The notes under the pieces were generated by a model. The model had not been told where the DNA came from, did no database searches, and worked only from the letters and a program-made list of their open reading frames with translations. From Gymnopilus junonius (taxonomy: Eukaryota > Basidiomycota > Agaricomycetes > Agaricales > Galerinaceae), in assembly GCA_015501075.1 (NCBI GenBank), contig JADNYJ010000710.1, positions 1 through 15,356 of the forward strand: a DNA stretch of 15,356 nucleotides, in the 5' to 3' direction. Each line of letters begins with the position of its first letter. Within the stretch, counting starts at the first letter, position 1. This document shows positions 1 to 8,045 of the stretch, in pieces. The position numbers and the translations under genes were made by a program.

Positions 1-653
1 CCAAAGCCGATGACTCGATAGAGCGCACGATCGGCCATCTCCCAGGCATCGTCGCCTTGAGGGAGTTCATCCACCGGATTGCCAGAGAAACGGGCCAGAG
101 TATCAGAAGACATTGCCTCGAGAACGGATCCAGGTAGTGATGCCGCGACTTGCTCAAGTTTATCCAACAGGCTGGTGGAAGGCGGCGAGTCGACTATTGG
201 GGCGGACGGACTTGGAGGATTCCAGGCATCGACATCGAAAGCGTCGGGGATCGGTGTGCTGACAGGGGGAGGAAAGGATGTGGTAGAAGATGGAGTCGGC
301 GTGGAAGGGAGAGAAAAAGAGGCTGACGAAGAGGCTTTTGCCGCGGAAGACTTCGACACCGTGGGGAGCGGCTTTCTCAACTGCCTTCGAGAACCAAGCG
401 TAATTCCCTTCCTTTGAGAAGAAACATTGGCCGCTCTTTCTTTTTCTTTATGTGCTGTGCTTCCTAAGTGAGCATTCCAGTTGGCCTCTCCTCCGAAGCC
501 AATCTTCACGTCGATTTTGCAAACATCGCAGTAACGCGTACTTGCTGCAGTGAACTCAGGTTGCTTCTAAATATAATGAAATGAATGCGTCAAAGCTGAC
601 TCAAAGGTGTCAAAGTGTCGAGAATGTACCTTAGGTGCCTTCTTCTTTCCCAT
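1..653 (-). CDS. U1-type (C2H2-like) zinc finger protein, N-terminal part, runs off left edge
   Basis: Two exons are visible on the minus strand: 653-630 (8 codons, starting MGKKKAPK) and 566 to beyond base 1, joined by a 63-nt intron (629-567, donor GTACAT, acceptor TTTAG, phase 0). The second exon is open for 188 codons. Near the N terminus is a zinc-finger pattern: C21 and C24, then WNAHLGSTAH with H41 and H47. The CxxC, the H-x5-H spacing and the W..H..G..H core match U1/matrin-type fingers, which bind RNA or double-stranded nucleic acid; the Cys-His gap of 16 is longer than the usual 12-14. After the finger come a Lys/Arg-rich stretch and a long Ser/Pro/Thr-rich low-complexity region. 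A more conserved-looking segment near the edge (LLDKLEQVAASLPGSV, then DDAWEMADRALYRVIGFG) resembles what I recall of basidiomycete hypothetical proteins. The C terminus is outside the window. Nucleic-acid binding is inferred from the finger alone. No frame break is seen. The gene is divergent from the transporter at 1299. Confidence 0.8.
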
Positions 654-1298
654 CGGTGTCAATAGGCCCACCTCGGGGAGGCGGGAGCAAGTCTTCGCAA
701 GGAAATTTTTCGGTTGGTTACGGCCTCAAACCCGAAAGTGTGCACATTCTCGTGACGATGATGTCATTGAATCATCCAGGTGCGCAAATATGGGCCATCG
801 CATACAACAAAGCCAAGAAATTGTTGAAAACAGCTTTTTCATATCAATACAAGCTTCAAAACCAATAAAAATCATTAAATACTTGAAGGAAAAAAAATTC
901 GGTTAAGGCCCTCTGACCCCGACCCTCCCCCCCAAGGTCATATCACTCGGCAATTTCCGGCATACCTCTTGGCATGTTATATCGCAATTTTGATGCAGTC
1001 TTGGAGCGAACATCTACATTTGAATAAATAGTTCTGGATATTGGTGAGGGTCGCTTGAGCCTTCTCATAGACTTGTATGACCAGGTTGTAAACCATCGGT
1101 CAATCGTCAGGCGTTCGCGGACTTGGAAAAAGAGGGAAGCGAACGTGCGTCGATAAGAATAGGAAGACCGAGAAACGCCGAGACGCGTCGATAACGAGTG
1201 GCTATACAATGTACACGCCAAGAGCAAGCGGATTCGAATTTTTAATGACGTTTGTGCTGGCCCTTCCTTGAACACGACTCACTTTCCACTGCTGCCGT
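654..1298. promoter_or_regulatory. Divergent intergenic region between zinc-finger gene and transporter gene
   Basis: This 645-bp stretch separates two divergent starts (653 minus, 1299 plus) and must hold both promoters. Open frames here (for example 607-906 plus and 943-1275 minus) show no recognisable protein features. A C-rich run lies at about 925-931. Close to the transporter start, the 10-mer GCGTCGATAA occurs twice (1147-1156 and 1185-1194); the second copy overlaps an ACGCGT box (1183-1188). I see no convincing TATA box. Confidence 0.5.
1147..1194 (+). repeat. Direct repeat of GCGTCGATAA containing GATA cores
   Basis: Two identical 10-mers, at 1147-1156 and 1185-1194, are 38 bp apart and 105-152 bp upstream of the transporter ATG. 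Each contains a GATA core, and the second overlaps the palindrome ACGCGT. GATA elements bind nitrogen or iron regulators in fungi and ACGCGT is the Mbp1-type MCB box. Any function here is inference. Confidence 0.35.
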
Positions 1299-3984
1299 AT
1301 GGTCGACATCCAGCGCGCTTTCAGTTTTGCTGCTGGTTCTGCGCCCGTTTCTGCTATTGGCTCGACTGCGTTGGCCTCAGAGTCACCGTTTGTCAAGCTT
1401 TTGCTTGCGGTTTTCAACGTGCGTGCGATTGCTTCCCGTTTTATGTTAGGTTATCGGTTGACGACCCTTTTCACTTTTCGCAGTCAATCCTTGAGGTGTT
1501 TCTGCTATGCGCTGCTGGATACATCCTTGCCAGACATGGGATATTAGACAAGAGGACGCAAAAGGTGTGTTTGCTGTTGCTTATCTATTCCACTCTCATC
1601 GTTGACTGTGGTCAAGCAAATCAATAGGCTGAATGTGTCCCTGTTCACGCCTGCACTGTTGTTCTCTAAAGTCGCGTTCTTCCTCACACCTGGTGCGTTC
1701 CTTTGTCCCTCGTGGTTGTGTGCATTTCTGATTGGGCTCGCTTGTGTAGAAAAGCTCAGAGAGTTATGGATCGTGCCGGTGTTCTTCACCATTGTCACTC
1801 TCGCGTCCATGTTCGTAGGCCGTGTCCTGGGATGGACGTTCAGGCTGTCTAATTCTCAGAGGTATGTGGCCTTGCATCCTTTCCTCCCTGCATTCTTCCG
1901 TGCCCTTCCCTTCCCTTCCGTGCCTTCCCTTCCGCAGCACACGCCTGCGCAGCCAACAACGTGTTGATCTCATCCCAATCAATTCATCGCATTGACACAT
2001 TCTCTTCCTTCACAGGAGTTTCGTCACAGCCTCGGCCATGTTCATGAACTCGAACGCGCTCCCATCGCGCTTATGCAATCCCTCGTACTCTCCGTCCCCG
2101 ACCTCGCATGGGGCGATGACGATAACACCGACGCGATGATGGGTAGGGCGTTGACGTATTTGACGATGTATAGTACCCTGGGCATGGTGGTATGTCCTAC
2201 TTCCCTTATCTTCATCTTTATCTTCGTCTTTTACTCTTTATGGTTCCGTCTTTATCTTTGTTCTTTATCTTTTCATTTATTTATCTATTTTTTCCTATTT
2301 CAAACACACACCTGACTGACTGCTACTACTCCCAGATTCGATACAGCTACGGAATAAGCCTCCTCTCAAGAGCCGACACCATCAACACCTCCCTCGCCTC
2401 TGCACCTTTCCCCTCCACATCAACGGCTCCGAGTTCTGGTCTGGGTCCGGGTCCAGCCAAGAACATCAGCTACCTCCAGCAAGGTGAAGATGACGAACAT
2501 GCACCACTATTAGGATCAACCAGCCGGCCTTCCTCCCCGCTGCATACCCACCCGTCGTCTTCGACGCTCTATGAGCCTTATAATGAACGTGAACATGACC
2601 AAGATCCCAGCGCGGCTTCTTCGTCCAAGTCTCAATTCACAGATTCGCCTGAGACGATAGGGTCTACTGTTCCTCTTCCCGTCCTTCCTCCCCATCCTGC
2701 TGCTGCTATCGTTGCTCATAGCAACGCCCATGGTCAACTGAACGGCCTTGGGATAAACGGCGTTGACGTTGACGGTCCTGCATTCGCCGCTGCAGGCCCA
2801 GGCCCAGCTCCAACCATAGCATCCTCACTCCCCCCAAAACCACAAACACCTCAGAGACCACAGCCCAAACGGGCCAACACGCACACGTCGTTCTATAACT
2901 CCTTCCCGAACTCGCCGAATGAGAGTCGGGAGGATCTACCTGAGTGGGAGGGTTCGAGTTCGAGTTCGAGCAGCTCCAGCTCCGGCTCGAACTCCGGTTT
3001 AAGTGCGGCTGGACAGGAGCATGAGCAGGGGGAGGAAGAGGAAGAATGTACGGCTACTACTGCTGATGAAGCCGAAAGGGACTTGGAAGCTGCTGAGACT
3101 GGGTTGATACCTTCAGATCGTCGGAATCGACGGAGGAGGGGGAAGCACCATCGTGAACACCACCACCATCCTTCTCATCCCCACACCCAATCACCCCGCA
3201 CCTTCAAATCCAAACACCTCACCCACACCCTCCGCCACACCTCCCACCGCCTTCTACACACCCTGCACGCCCTCTTCCATGCTCTCAACAACTTCATGAC
3301 CGTTCCCCTTTGGGCCGCCCTCGCCTCCTTACTCGTCGCATGCATCGAGCCGGTGAAACATACCCTGGAGAGGCATCTGACGCCGTTGAATGATGCGGTG
3401 GCGACGTGCGGAAGGTGTGCGGTGCCGTTGACGTTGGTTGTGTTGGGGGGTATTTTTTTTGAGGAGACGGGTGTGGGACAGGAGGGGGTGGTGGGTGCGG
3501 TGGGGGAGGAGGAAAGGGAAAGGAGGAGGAAGGAGAAGAAGAAGGGTGTGTGGAAGCGGATCAAGGATTCCTTCCTCGGCTTTTCTCGGGATTCGGCAAG
3601 TCCAAAACGAGCGCGAATGGGAACGCGAATATGGACGGGACCATTAAGGCCACTTCAAGTTCTTCAAGACCAGGAGAGTCCAAGACGGTGGTGCTTTCCA
3701 TTCTAGCTAGGATGGTGTTGACGCCTCTGTTATTGGTGCCGTTGATATTGATGGCGACGAAAGGGGACTGGCATGCGATTTTCGAAGACCCCGTCTTCGT
3801 CACCGTCAACACCATCCTCCTCTGCTCGCCGCCTGCGCTGACGCTCGCGCAGATCACGGCCAAGGTCTCTGGGGACGCGTTTGAGCGGTTGATTTCGCGG
3901 ACGATCTTTTGGAGCTATTGTGTGATGACTCCGCCGGTGATGATTCTGTGTGTGTTGGCGGGGTTGTGGTTGGCTGAGTTTTAG
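1299..3984 (+). CDS. Auxin efflux carrier (AEC/PIN-like) family membrane transporter
   Basis: Six exons: 1299-1418, 1484-1564, 1617-1692, 1750-1861, 2016-2189, 2336-3984; about 737 aa. Start ATG 1299 gives a clean 40-codon first exon. The protein reads as a fungal AEC permease. The N-terminal half has hydrophobic helices and family-like motifs (SPFVKLLLAVF, GILDKRTQK, NRLNVSLFTPALLFSKVAF, KLRELWIVPVFF, SFVTASAMFMNSN, IALMQSLVLSVPDLAW, RYSYGISLLS). A hydrophilic loop of roughly 300 residues follows, with a 10-Ser run, an Asp/Glu-rich part and a His-rich part. The C-terminal helices include ISRTIFWSYCVMTPP. Family members move small organic anions or auxin-like molecules across the ER or plasma membrane; the substrate here is unknown. 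Introns 4 (154 nt) and 5 (146 nt) are unusually long and pyrimidine-rich. Two frame breaks occur: one base is missing near 2061-2063, and another shift lies between 3546 and 3601 (a base missing near the T run at 3581-3584, or a 53-nt intron 3548-3600, GTGTGG to GCAAG). Family assignment is firm; the exact model is uncertain at these two points. Confidence 0.85.
2954..2983 (+). repeat. Serine-codon microsatellite inside the transporter loop
   Basis: Ten consecutive Ser codons (TCG/AGT/AGC/TCC) derive from a TCGAGT-type hexamer repeat. It lies in the hydrophilic loop, where length changes in multiples of three would be tolerated. It is followed by an acidic Glu run and then a His-rich stretch. 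Confidence 0.7.
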
Positions 3985-4110
3985 ATGGTTTTTTTTTTGA
4001 TTTGATTTGGGGGAATTGTTTCGAATTCGGGCTCATCTCATTTGGCTTCCCATTTATCCATATATCTACTTTTCGTCTATTCAACCTGGCTCTGTAGTTG
4101 CTGTCCCTCT

Positions 4111-4138
4111 ACTAACTAACTAACCAACTAACTAACTA
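4111..4138. repeat. Short tandem repeat (CTAA/ACTA)n
   Basis: About seven units of ACTA/CTAA with one interruption (ACCA at 4123-4126) lie about 125 bp after the transporter stop codon. It is a plain microsatellite. The unit is not the TTAGGG-type fungal telomere repeat. Confidence 0.75.
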
Positions 4139-4507
4139 CCATACACCTCTTGGTTTAACTGACGTATCGTATTGTATTGCGTATTGTGCTGCTCACTGCT
4201 CACAATCTAAATGTTATCCAGCACATGCCAATGATGATGTCGACCGTGCCGCCGTGCACATTGCACCACATGCAATGCAGCAATAGTTCAACATCAAATT
4301 CCAGTCTTTTTCAGTGACCGAACGAAGATTTGAGCGTGGACTCTTGCTGGTCAAGGGTTGATATGGATATTGATACGGTCTCACCTTCTGAATTTGGAAT
4401 ATCTCGAGAATAAATTTATGTAGCTAGGGAGAAGGAATGACATGCTCAGTAGGAAGTTTGATTACTGGACTAATAAGGTTGTTCCGCCTCTATCATAGCC
4501 TCGATCC

Positions 4508-5196
4508 TTAAAATGTGTCGGTCGATGTTGCGTCAGCTAGCCACCTAGGATACTCGTACTTGGAGTATATCTGCTCAACCTTACCATAGAAATCCTCGGG
4601 CATATAGGGGTGCTCCCGAAGATTGCGGGACTCGTTTACGGACATTCCTTCGAGACTTATAAGTATCGGTAGGTGTTCCATAATCTATCATTACGCCGTA
4701 TCCGCTCAAATACCGGAGGTTATGGATCAGGTATGTAAAGCCCTAACAAGTTGATGGGCCAGAATTTTCGTTGTGAACAATTGTATACACCAGACTCCAA
4801 CGCATCGGTATGTCGAAGGGCTGAAATTCATGCTCGTGAGTTACCCATTTGCTCGAACAAGGGATCGAGCTTTCAAGAGGCGTAAACCTTTCTAAATCTG
4901 GAACATATGTGATATGATGAATTTAGCTTCGCATGCCTTTTTCATTTCTCGCACAGCTTCGGGGCAGGGTGAACTTCTAAATTCTAATCCAGTCAAACAA
5001 TCGTCTTCCAGTGCATGTAATTATAAGGCCCGGCGATTTTATTGTGACGTAGAACCCACAGACAACAGCCCTGCGTGTATGTACAGCCTCATTCACTGAT
5101 TTATCGGGTCACTGTTTGCCTGTACGAAATACAATTGGGAACTTGAAGACTTCGATAAATGATCCGTCCAGGGTCCAGATGTGCTTCCTTCGGCAT
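4508..5196 (-). pseudogene. Candidate minus-strand coding remnant, unidentified
   Basis: Weak candidate. On the minus strand, several adjacent open blocks in different frames have protein-like composition. One runs from about 5061 to 4990. The next covers about 4990-4922 and contains SSPCPEAVREMKKACEAK. Another covers 4922-4746, starts ITYVPDLERFTPLESS and includes QPFDIPMRWSL. A last block, 4684-4508, contains NLREHPYMPEDFYGKVEQIY and ends at TAA 4510-4508. A possible 106-nt intron (4790-4685) joins the last two in frame. The other joins need one extra base each, in the same direction as the breaks seen in the firm genes. A TATAAATA lies at 5260-5253, about 57 bp before ATG 5196, and a GTACAG to CGCAG intron (55 nt) is possible near 5115-5061. 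I do not recognise the family. Frames this short also arise by chance, so this may be an eroded gene, a gene damaged by sequence errors, or nothing. Confidence 0.25.
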
Positions 5197-5428
5197 TTAA
5201 TATCTCACGCGACGTCCAAGTTTAAGAGGGTGATAACAGCGATTATGGAAGGTATTTATAACCGTGAAAACCTTGATGCACCGTGCGTGAGTCAGAAGAT
5301 GACGGATCGACTAGCAGAAGCCTGAGCGTAGGAACTGGGGAAATAAGTAGAGTCTGATATGCGGCTTCCCGGCACGAAGCCAGACGTTTAATCATGCAGT
5401 TCATCTAGTGCGATTCCTACCCTCATCT

Positions 5429-5455
5429 CAAGTCAATAATGCCATTATTGACTTG
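5429..5455. repeat. Perfect 13-bp inverted repeat with 1-nt spacer
   Basis: CAAGTCAATAATG (5429-5441), one C, then its exact reverse complement (5443-5455). It lies 405 bp upstream of the MLKL-like gene start. It could be a dimeric regulator site, a cruciform or hairpin, or the fused ends of a tiny inverted-repeat element. There is no U-tract and no gene ending nearby that would make it a terminator. Confidence 0.8.
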
Positions 5456-5704
5456 TGACCCGCCGCAATTACTACCAAACTGGGATCATTCCGCCTGATC
5501 GAGCTCGATATGGTAAGTGAAGGTCTGCCACCCTCCGCGCCTCAGCCTCCGTCCCGTAATCTGTCCCTAAGCACTGCCTCTCGGTACGACTTATTTATTT
5601 ATTGTGCTAAGGAGTGAGCATAAAGGGTTCTGCGACGATACCCGTTATTATTGAAAGCGGAAGGCGCATTGGCCCACAAAATCCTTAAATAGCAGGGTTC
5701 GGCC

Positions 5705-5782
5705 CACGTGCACAAAAAGAGCCCTCCAGACCAAACAAACATCGCACTGTCAAATTAGGCATTGTTCTCCCCTCCTTATATA
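5705..5782 (+). promoter_or_regulatory. Probable core promoter of the MLKL-like gene
   Basis: An E-box CACGTG (5705-5710) and a TATA element TTATATA (5776-5782) are followed by a CT-rich stretch and ATG at 5860. The TATA-to-ATG distance of about 80 bp would leave a 5' leader of roughly 45-55 nt. CACGTG is a bHLH site in fungi (Cbf1/Pho4 type). The assignment rests on motif and position only. Confidence 0.45.
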
Positions 5783-5859
5783 CGCCCATCCCTTCACGCT
5801 ACAGCAGACCAACTTATCCTTACCCTCCTCCAACGCAAACTTCATCTTGTTCTCTTCTG

Positions 5860-7590
5860 ATGCAAATCACACCACCCAGCACCACTCAGGCGCAAGGCCC
5901 TTGCCCTACAGACTCTAGGTGAGTTTAGGTACAGCACTTAGTCTGATAAATGCTCATCGACATTCATCTCAAAGCGCGACTACCAATGCCATAGGTCCAG
6001 ATCCAACGTCGACCACTAACGGTACTGGACAGGTCCCCGCTACCACTAGCAACCCGATAGGCCCAGGTTCTTCGTCAATTAATGACGCCACACAGCAAGT
6101 AACTAGCTCGAATAACGACTCTAATGACTCCTCTATCATAGGTAATATCATAAAATTCCTAGATAACGTTGAAGAACGCGTCTAATAGCTTTATCACCAA
6201 CACAGAAACGCTCATGCATGCAGCAGTCCTGATGAGAGAGACTCCGATTTTTCAAGACATAGTTGACCTCATGCCATCGTTCATTCAGATTTTCAGGGTT
6301 AGTCCTTTCGTACGCCATTATAATATGGGATGGTTCCACTGACAGTGGCCCTTCTATAACATAGGATGTCAAAGAGAACAGAGCCGCTCTGAGAACACTC
6401 GCACAATCGTGCAGTGCCGTCGTGTCTGCCTTGCATCAATCCTATCAGCACACAGAAGTGAAAGACCAATGGGTCACCAGAAACTTCTTCCTGATCAATG
6501 AATTTCAAGGGTACGTGGTATTTTAAAAGTACCCAGGTTTCTGTGCTGATATGCTGGGATAGAGAATTGATGGACATCCAAACCTTTTTGGCGGAGACGA
6601 GGAAAAAAGATTGCCTATGCGTTTTGTGACCTCCCACTCGGAAAAGAAAAGGATCCTCGAGTATCAAGAAAGGTTGGAGACGGCGCTCAATAAATTTAAG
6701 GTACATCCTTTTTCACAGTCGGTCCGTACTATCTTCGCGTACTAATCTTTCCTAAATTATTAAAGGTTCGAGCGCATCTTGGCGCCAATGAAGGCTTAGA
6801 CCAAGCTCTCCGGGAGAGCCATGAGATCAGGGAACTTATTTTCCAAATGTCACGCACTAGCAGCAGCTCTGACGAAACCCTTTCGACAACATCGACGTTG
6901 GACTCCTCGACGGAAACGCTGGATTACGTCGACGGACATTCAACCCAAGACGGAAAGGGCACGGTCGACGCTACTCTACCATCCTTTCACGTTCCCTCCG
7001 AAGAGCACCCTCACATTGCAACTACATCTAATACTTCGAAAAGGGACGAGCAGCGTCGGAACTATGCCGAAAAACTGAAAGAGCTCGAAAGGCTCAAGCT
7101 CAAGTTGGAATCATTGGAAGCCCAAAGCGTCGATAAGAAACCAAAGCACAAGCAGCACAGGAAAAAGAAGCCGAATATGAATACGGATATGGAACCTGAG
7201 TACGGTCCCTCAGCTGGAACGTGGAATCAATTTAACTATACCTGGGGGACTAATCCTCCGCCTTCGCCTTACGCTCGTTTCGATTCGGATCCTGGTTTTT
7301 CTTCTTTCCCCTTTAACCATCACTTCTCGTATCCCAGATATCCTATGCCTGGATATGGGCACTTCTCGTATGCGCATGGAGTGCCCATGCCCAACTCGTT
7401 CGCGAGTATAAATGTTGCAGATCCTGGCAATGCGCTTGTCAATGTTAACAGCGGGAACGTTTCTTTTTCTTCTGTCTCGAACGTCGGGAATGACTTTAGT
7501 GTTAGGTTTGGTAAGTCATTTATTATTTTTATGGTTGACTTATGATACTTAAAAGTGTTATTGTGAATAGGTAGGAGGGATTCGGATTGA
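5860..7590 (+). CDS. MLKL/HeLo-like helical N-terminal domain protein with amyloid-motif-like C terminus
   Basis: Proposed exons: 5860-5918, 5975-6141, 6206-6297, 6365-6510, 6563-6700, 6766-7510, 7571-7590; about 455 aa. Most introns show good donors, and CTAAT-type branch sites are visible at 6183-6187 and 6741-6745. The N terminus (about 75 aa) is Ser/Thr/Asn-rich. A predicted helical domain follows (about residues 75-215): IFQDIVDLMPSFIQIFRDVK, KENRAALRTLAQSCSAVVSAL, then INEFQGELMDIQTFLAETRKK and ILEYQERLETALNKFKV. This order and spacing resemble the MLKL N-terminal/HeLo-superfamily four-helix bundles common in agarics, which act at membranes in regulated cell death. Then come a Ser/Thr-rich linker, a Lys/Glu-rich coiled coil (RRNYAEKLKELERLKLKLES), an aromatic Pro/Tyr/Phe-rich region and a C-terminal Gly/Asn/Val/Ser motif (SGNVSF, SNVGND). 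One break: exon 5 is one base short of keeping frame, at or near the A6 run 6603-6608. The 6142-6205 intron is the preferred explanation for a second apparent shift at 6183. Family placement is by eye; cell-death function is inference. Confidence 0.6.
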
Positions 7591-8045
7591 CACCCCGTTG
7601 GAAACGATACTTTGAAGTTGATTGTAATGTATTCTTGATAGAGTAATGAGTCAGAGTACCGTGTTTCAAGTACTTACACGTATACCATGGACCCCTTAAT
7701 CACGTATGTATGTACATCCTGTATTTTATCGTCAATCTGATTTTTGAATCGCGTAATTTTTTGTAATGACTGTGCTATCTGACCTGGAAATGGTCTAAAA
7801 TACGAATAAAGTCTGGCTTACGACCTAGAGGAAACTTCTGCAGGCTGAAGATGACGGTCGTCTTCCAGAGCAGAAGGTACGTGCAACATTAGCCATTACG
7901 GCCAATATGGTGCTTTATGGAGCGGGAGGAGGTATTTTCCGACCCGACACAATCAGTGTCAGATTGTACTAATTTACATAGAGGATGGGGTATTGAAAAA
8001 AAAATTGGGATATCTAAATGAACCTAGCCAACCGCAACAAAAACA
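7591..8045. other. Convergent 3' region between MLKL-like and C2-membrane genes
   Basis: This 455-bp stretch holds the 3' UTRs of two convergent genes. An AATAAA at 7805-7810 on the plus strand is a possible polyadenylation signal for the upstream gene. I see no ORF or RNA gene. Confidence 0.5.

Larger units (their letters stand above)
3985..5859. other. 1.9-kb intergenic region
   Basis: The first 150-200 bp is probably the 3' UTR of the transporter. The rest is fairly AT-rich, with no long ORF. I see a CTAA-type simple repeat (4111-4138), a possible minus-strand gene remnant (4508-5196), a perfect inverted repeat (5429-5455), a 12-bp palindrome ATCGAGCTCGAT (5498-5509) and the promoter of the next gene. 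Short plus-strand frames at 4914-5099 and 5116-5325 have no recognisable content and face the wrong way relative to the TATA element at 5253-5260. Confidence 0.5.

Noticed and set aside
79..417. Plus-strand 112-codon frame at the left edge
   Set aside because: It is antisense to the zinc-finger gene, whose minus-strand frame is open for 188 codons with a conserved-looking start, finger and intron.
1565..1625. Acceptor AATAG (1621-1625) for transporter intron 2
   Set aside because: It breaks phase before LNVSLFTPALLF. The earlier TCAAG acceptor at 1612-1616 gives an exact in-phase join.
1862..1937. Earlier acceptor CCGCAG (1932-1937) for transporter intron 4
   Set aside because: Using it leads to a stop codon within about 20 codons and loses SFVTASAMFMNSN; the acceptor CACAG at 2011-2015 keeps family sequence.
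4111..4138. CTAA repeat as an interstitial telomere
   Set aside because: The unit is four bases with an interruption and does not match the TTAGGG-type fungal telomere repeat; it is a simple microsatellite.
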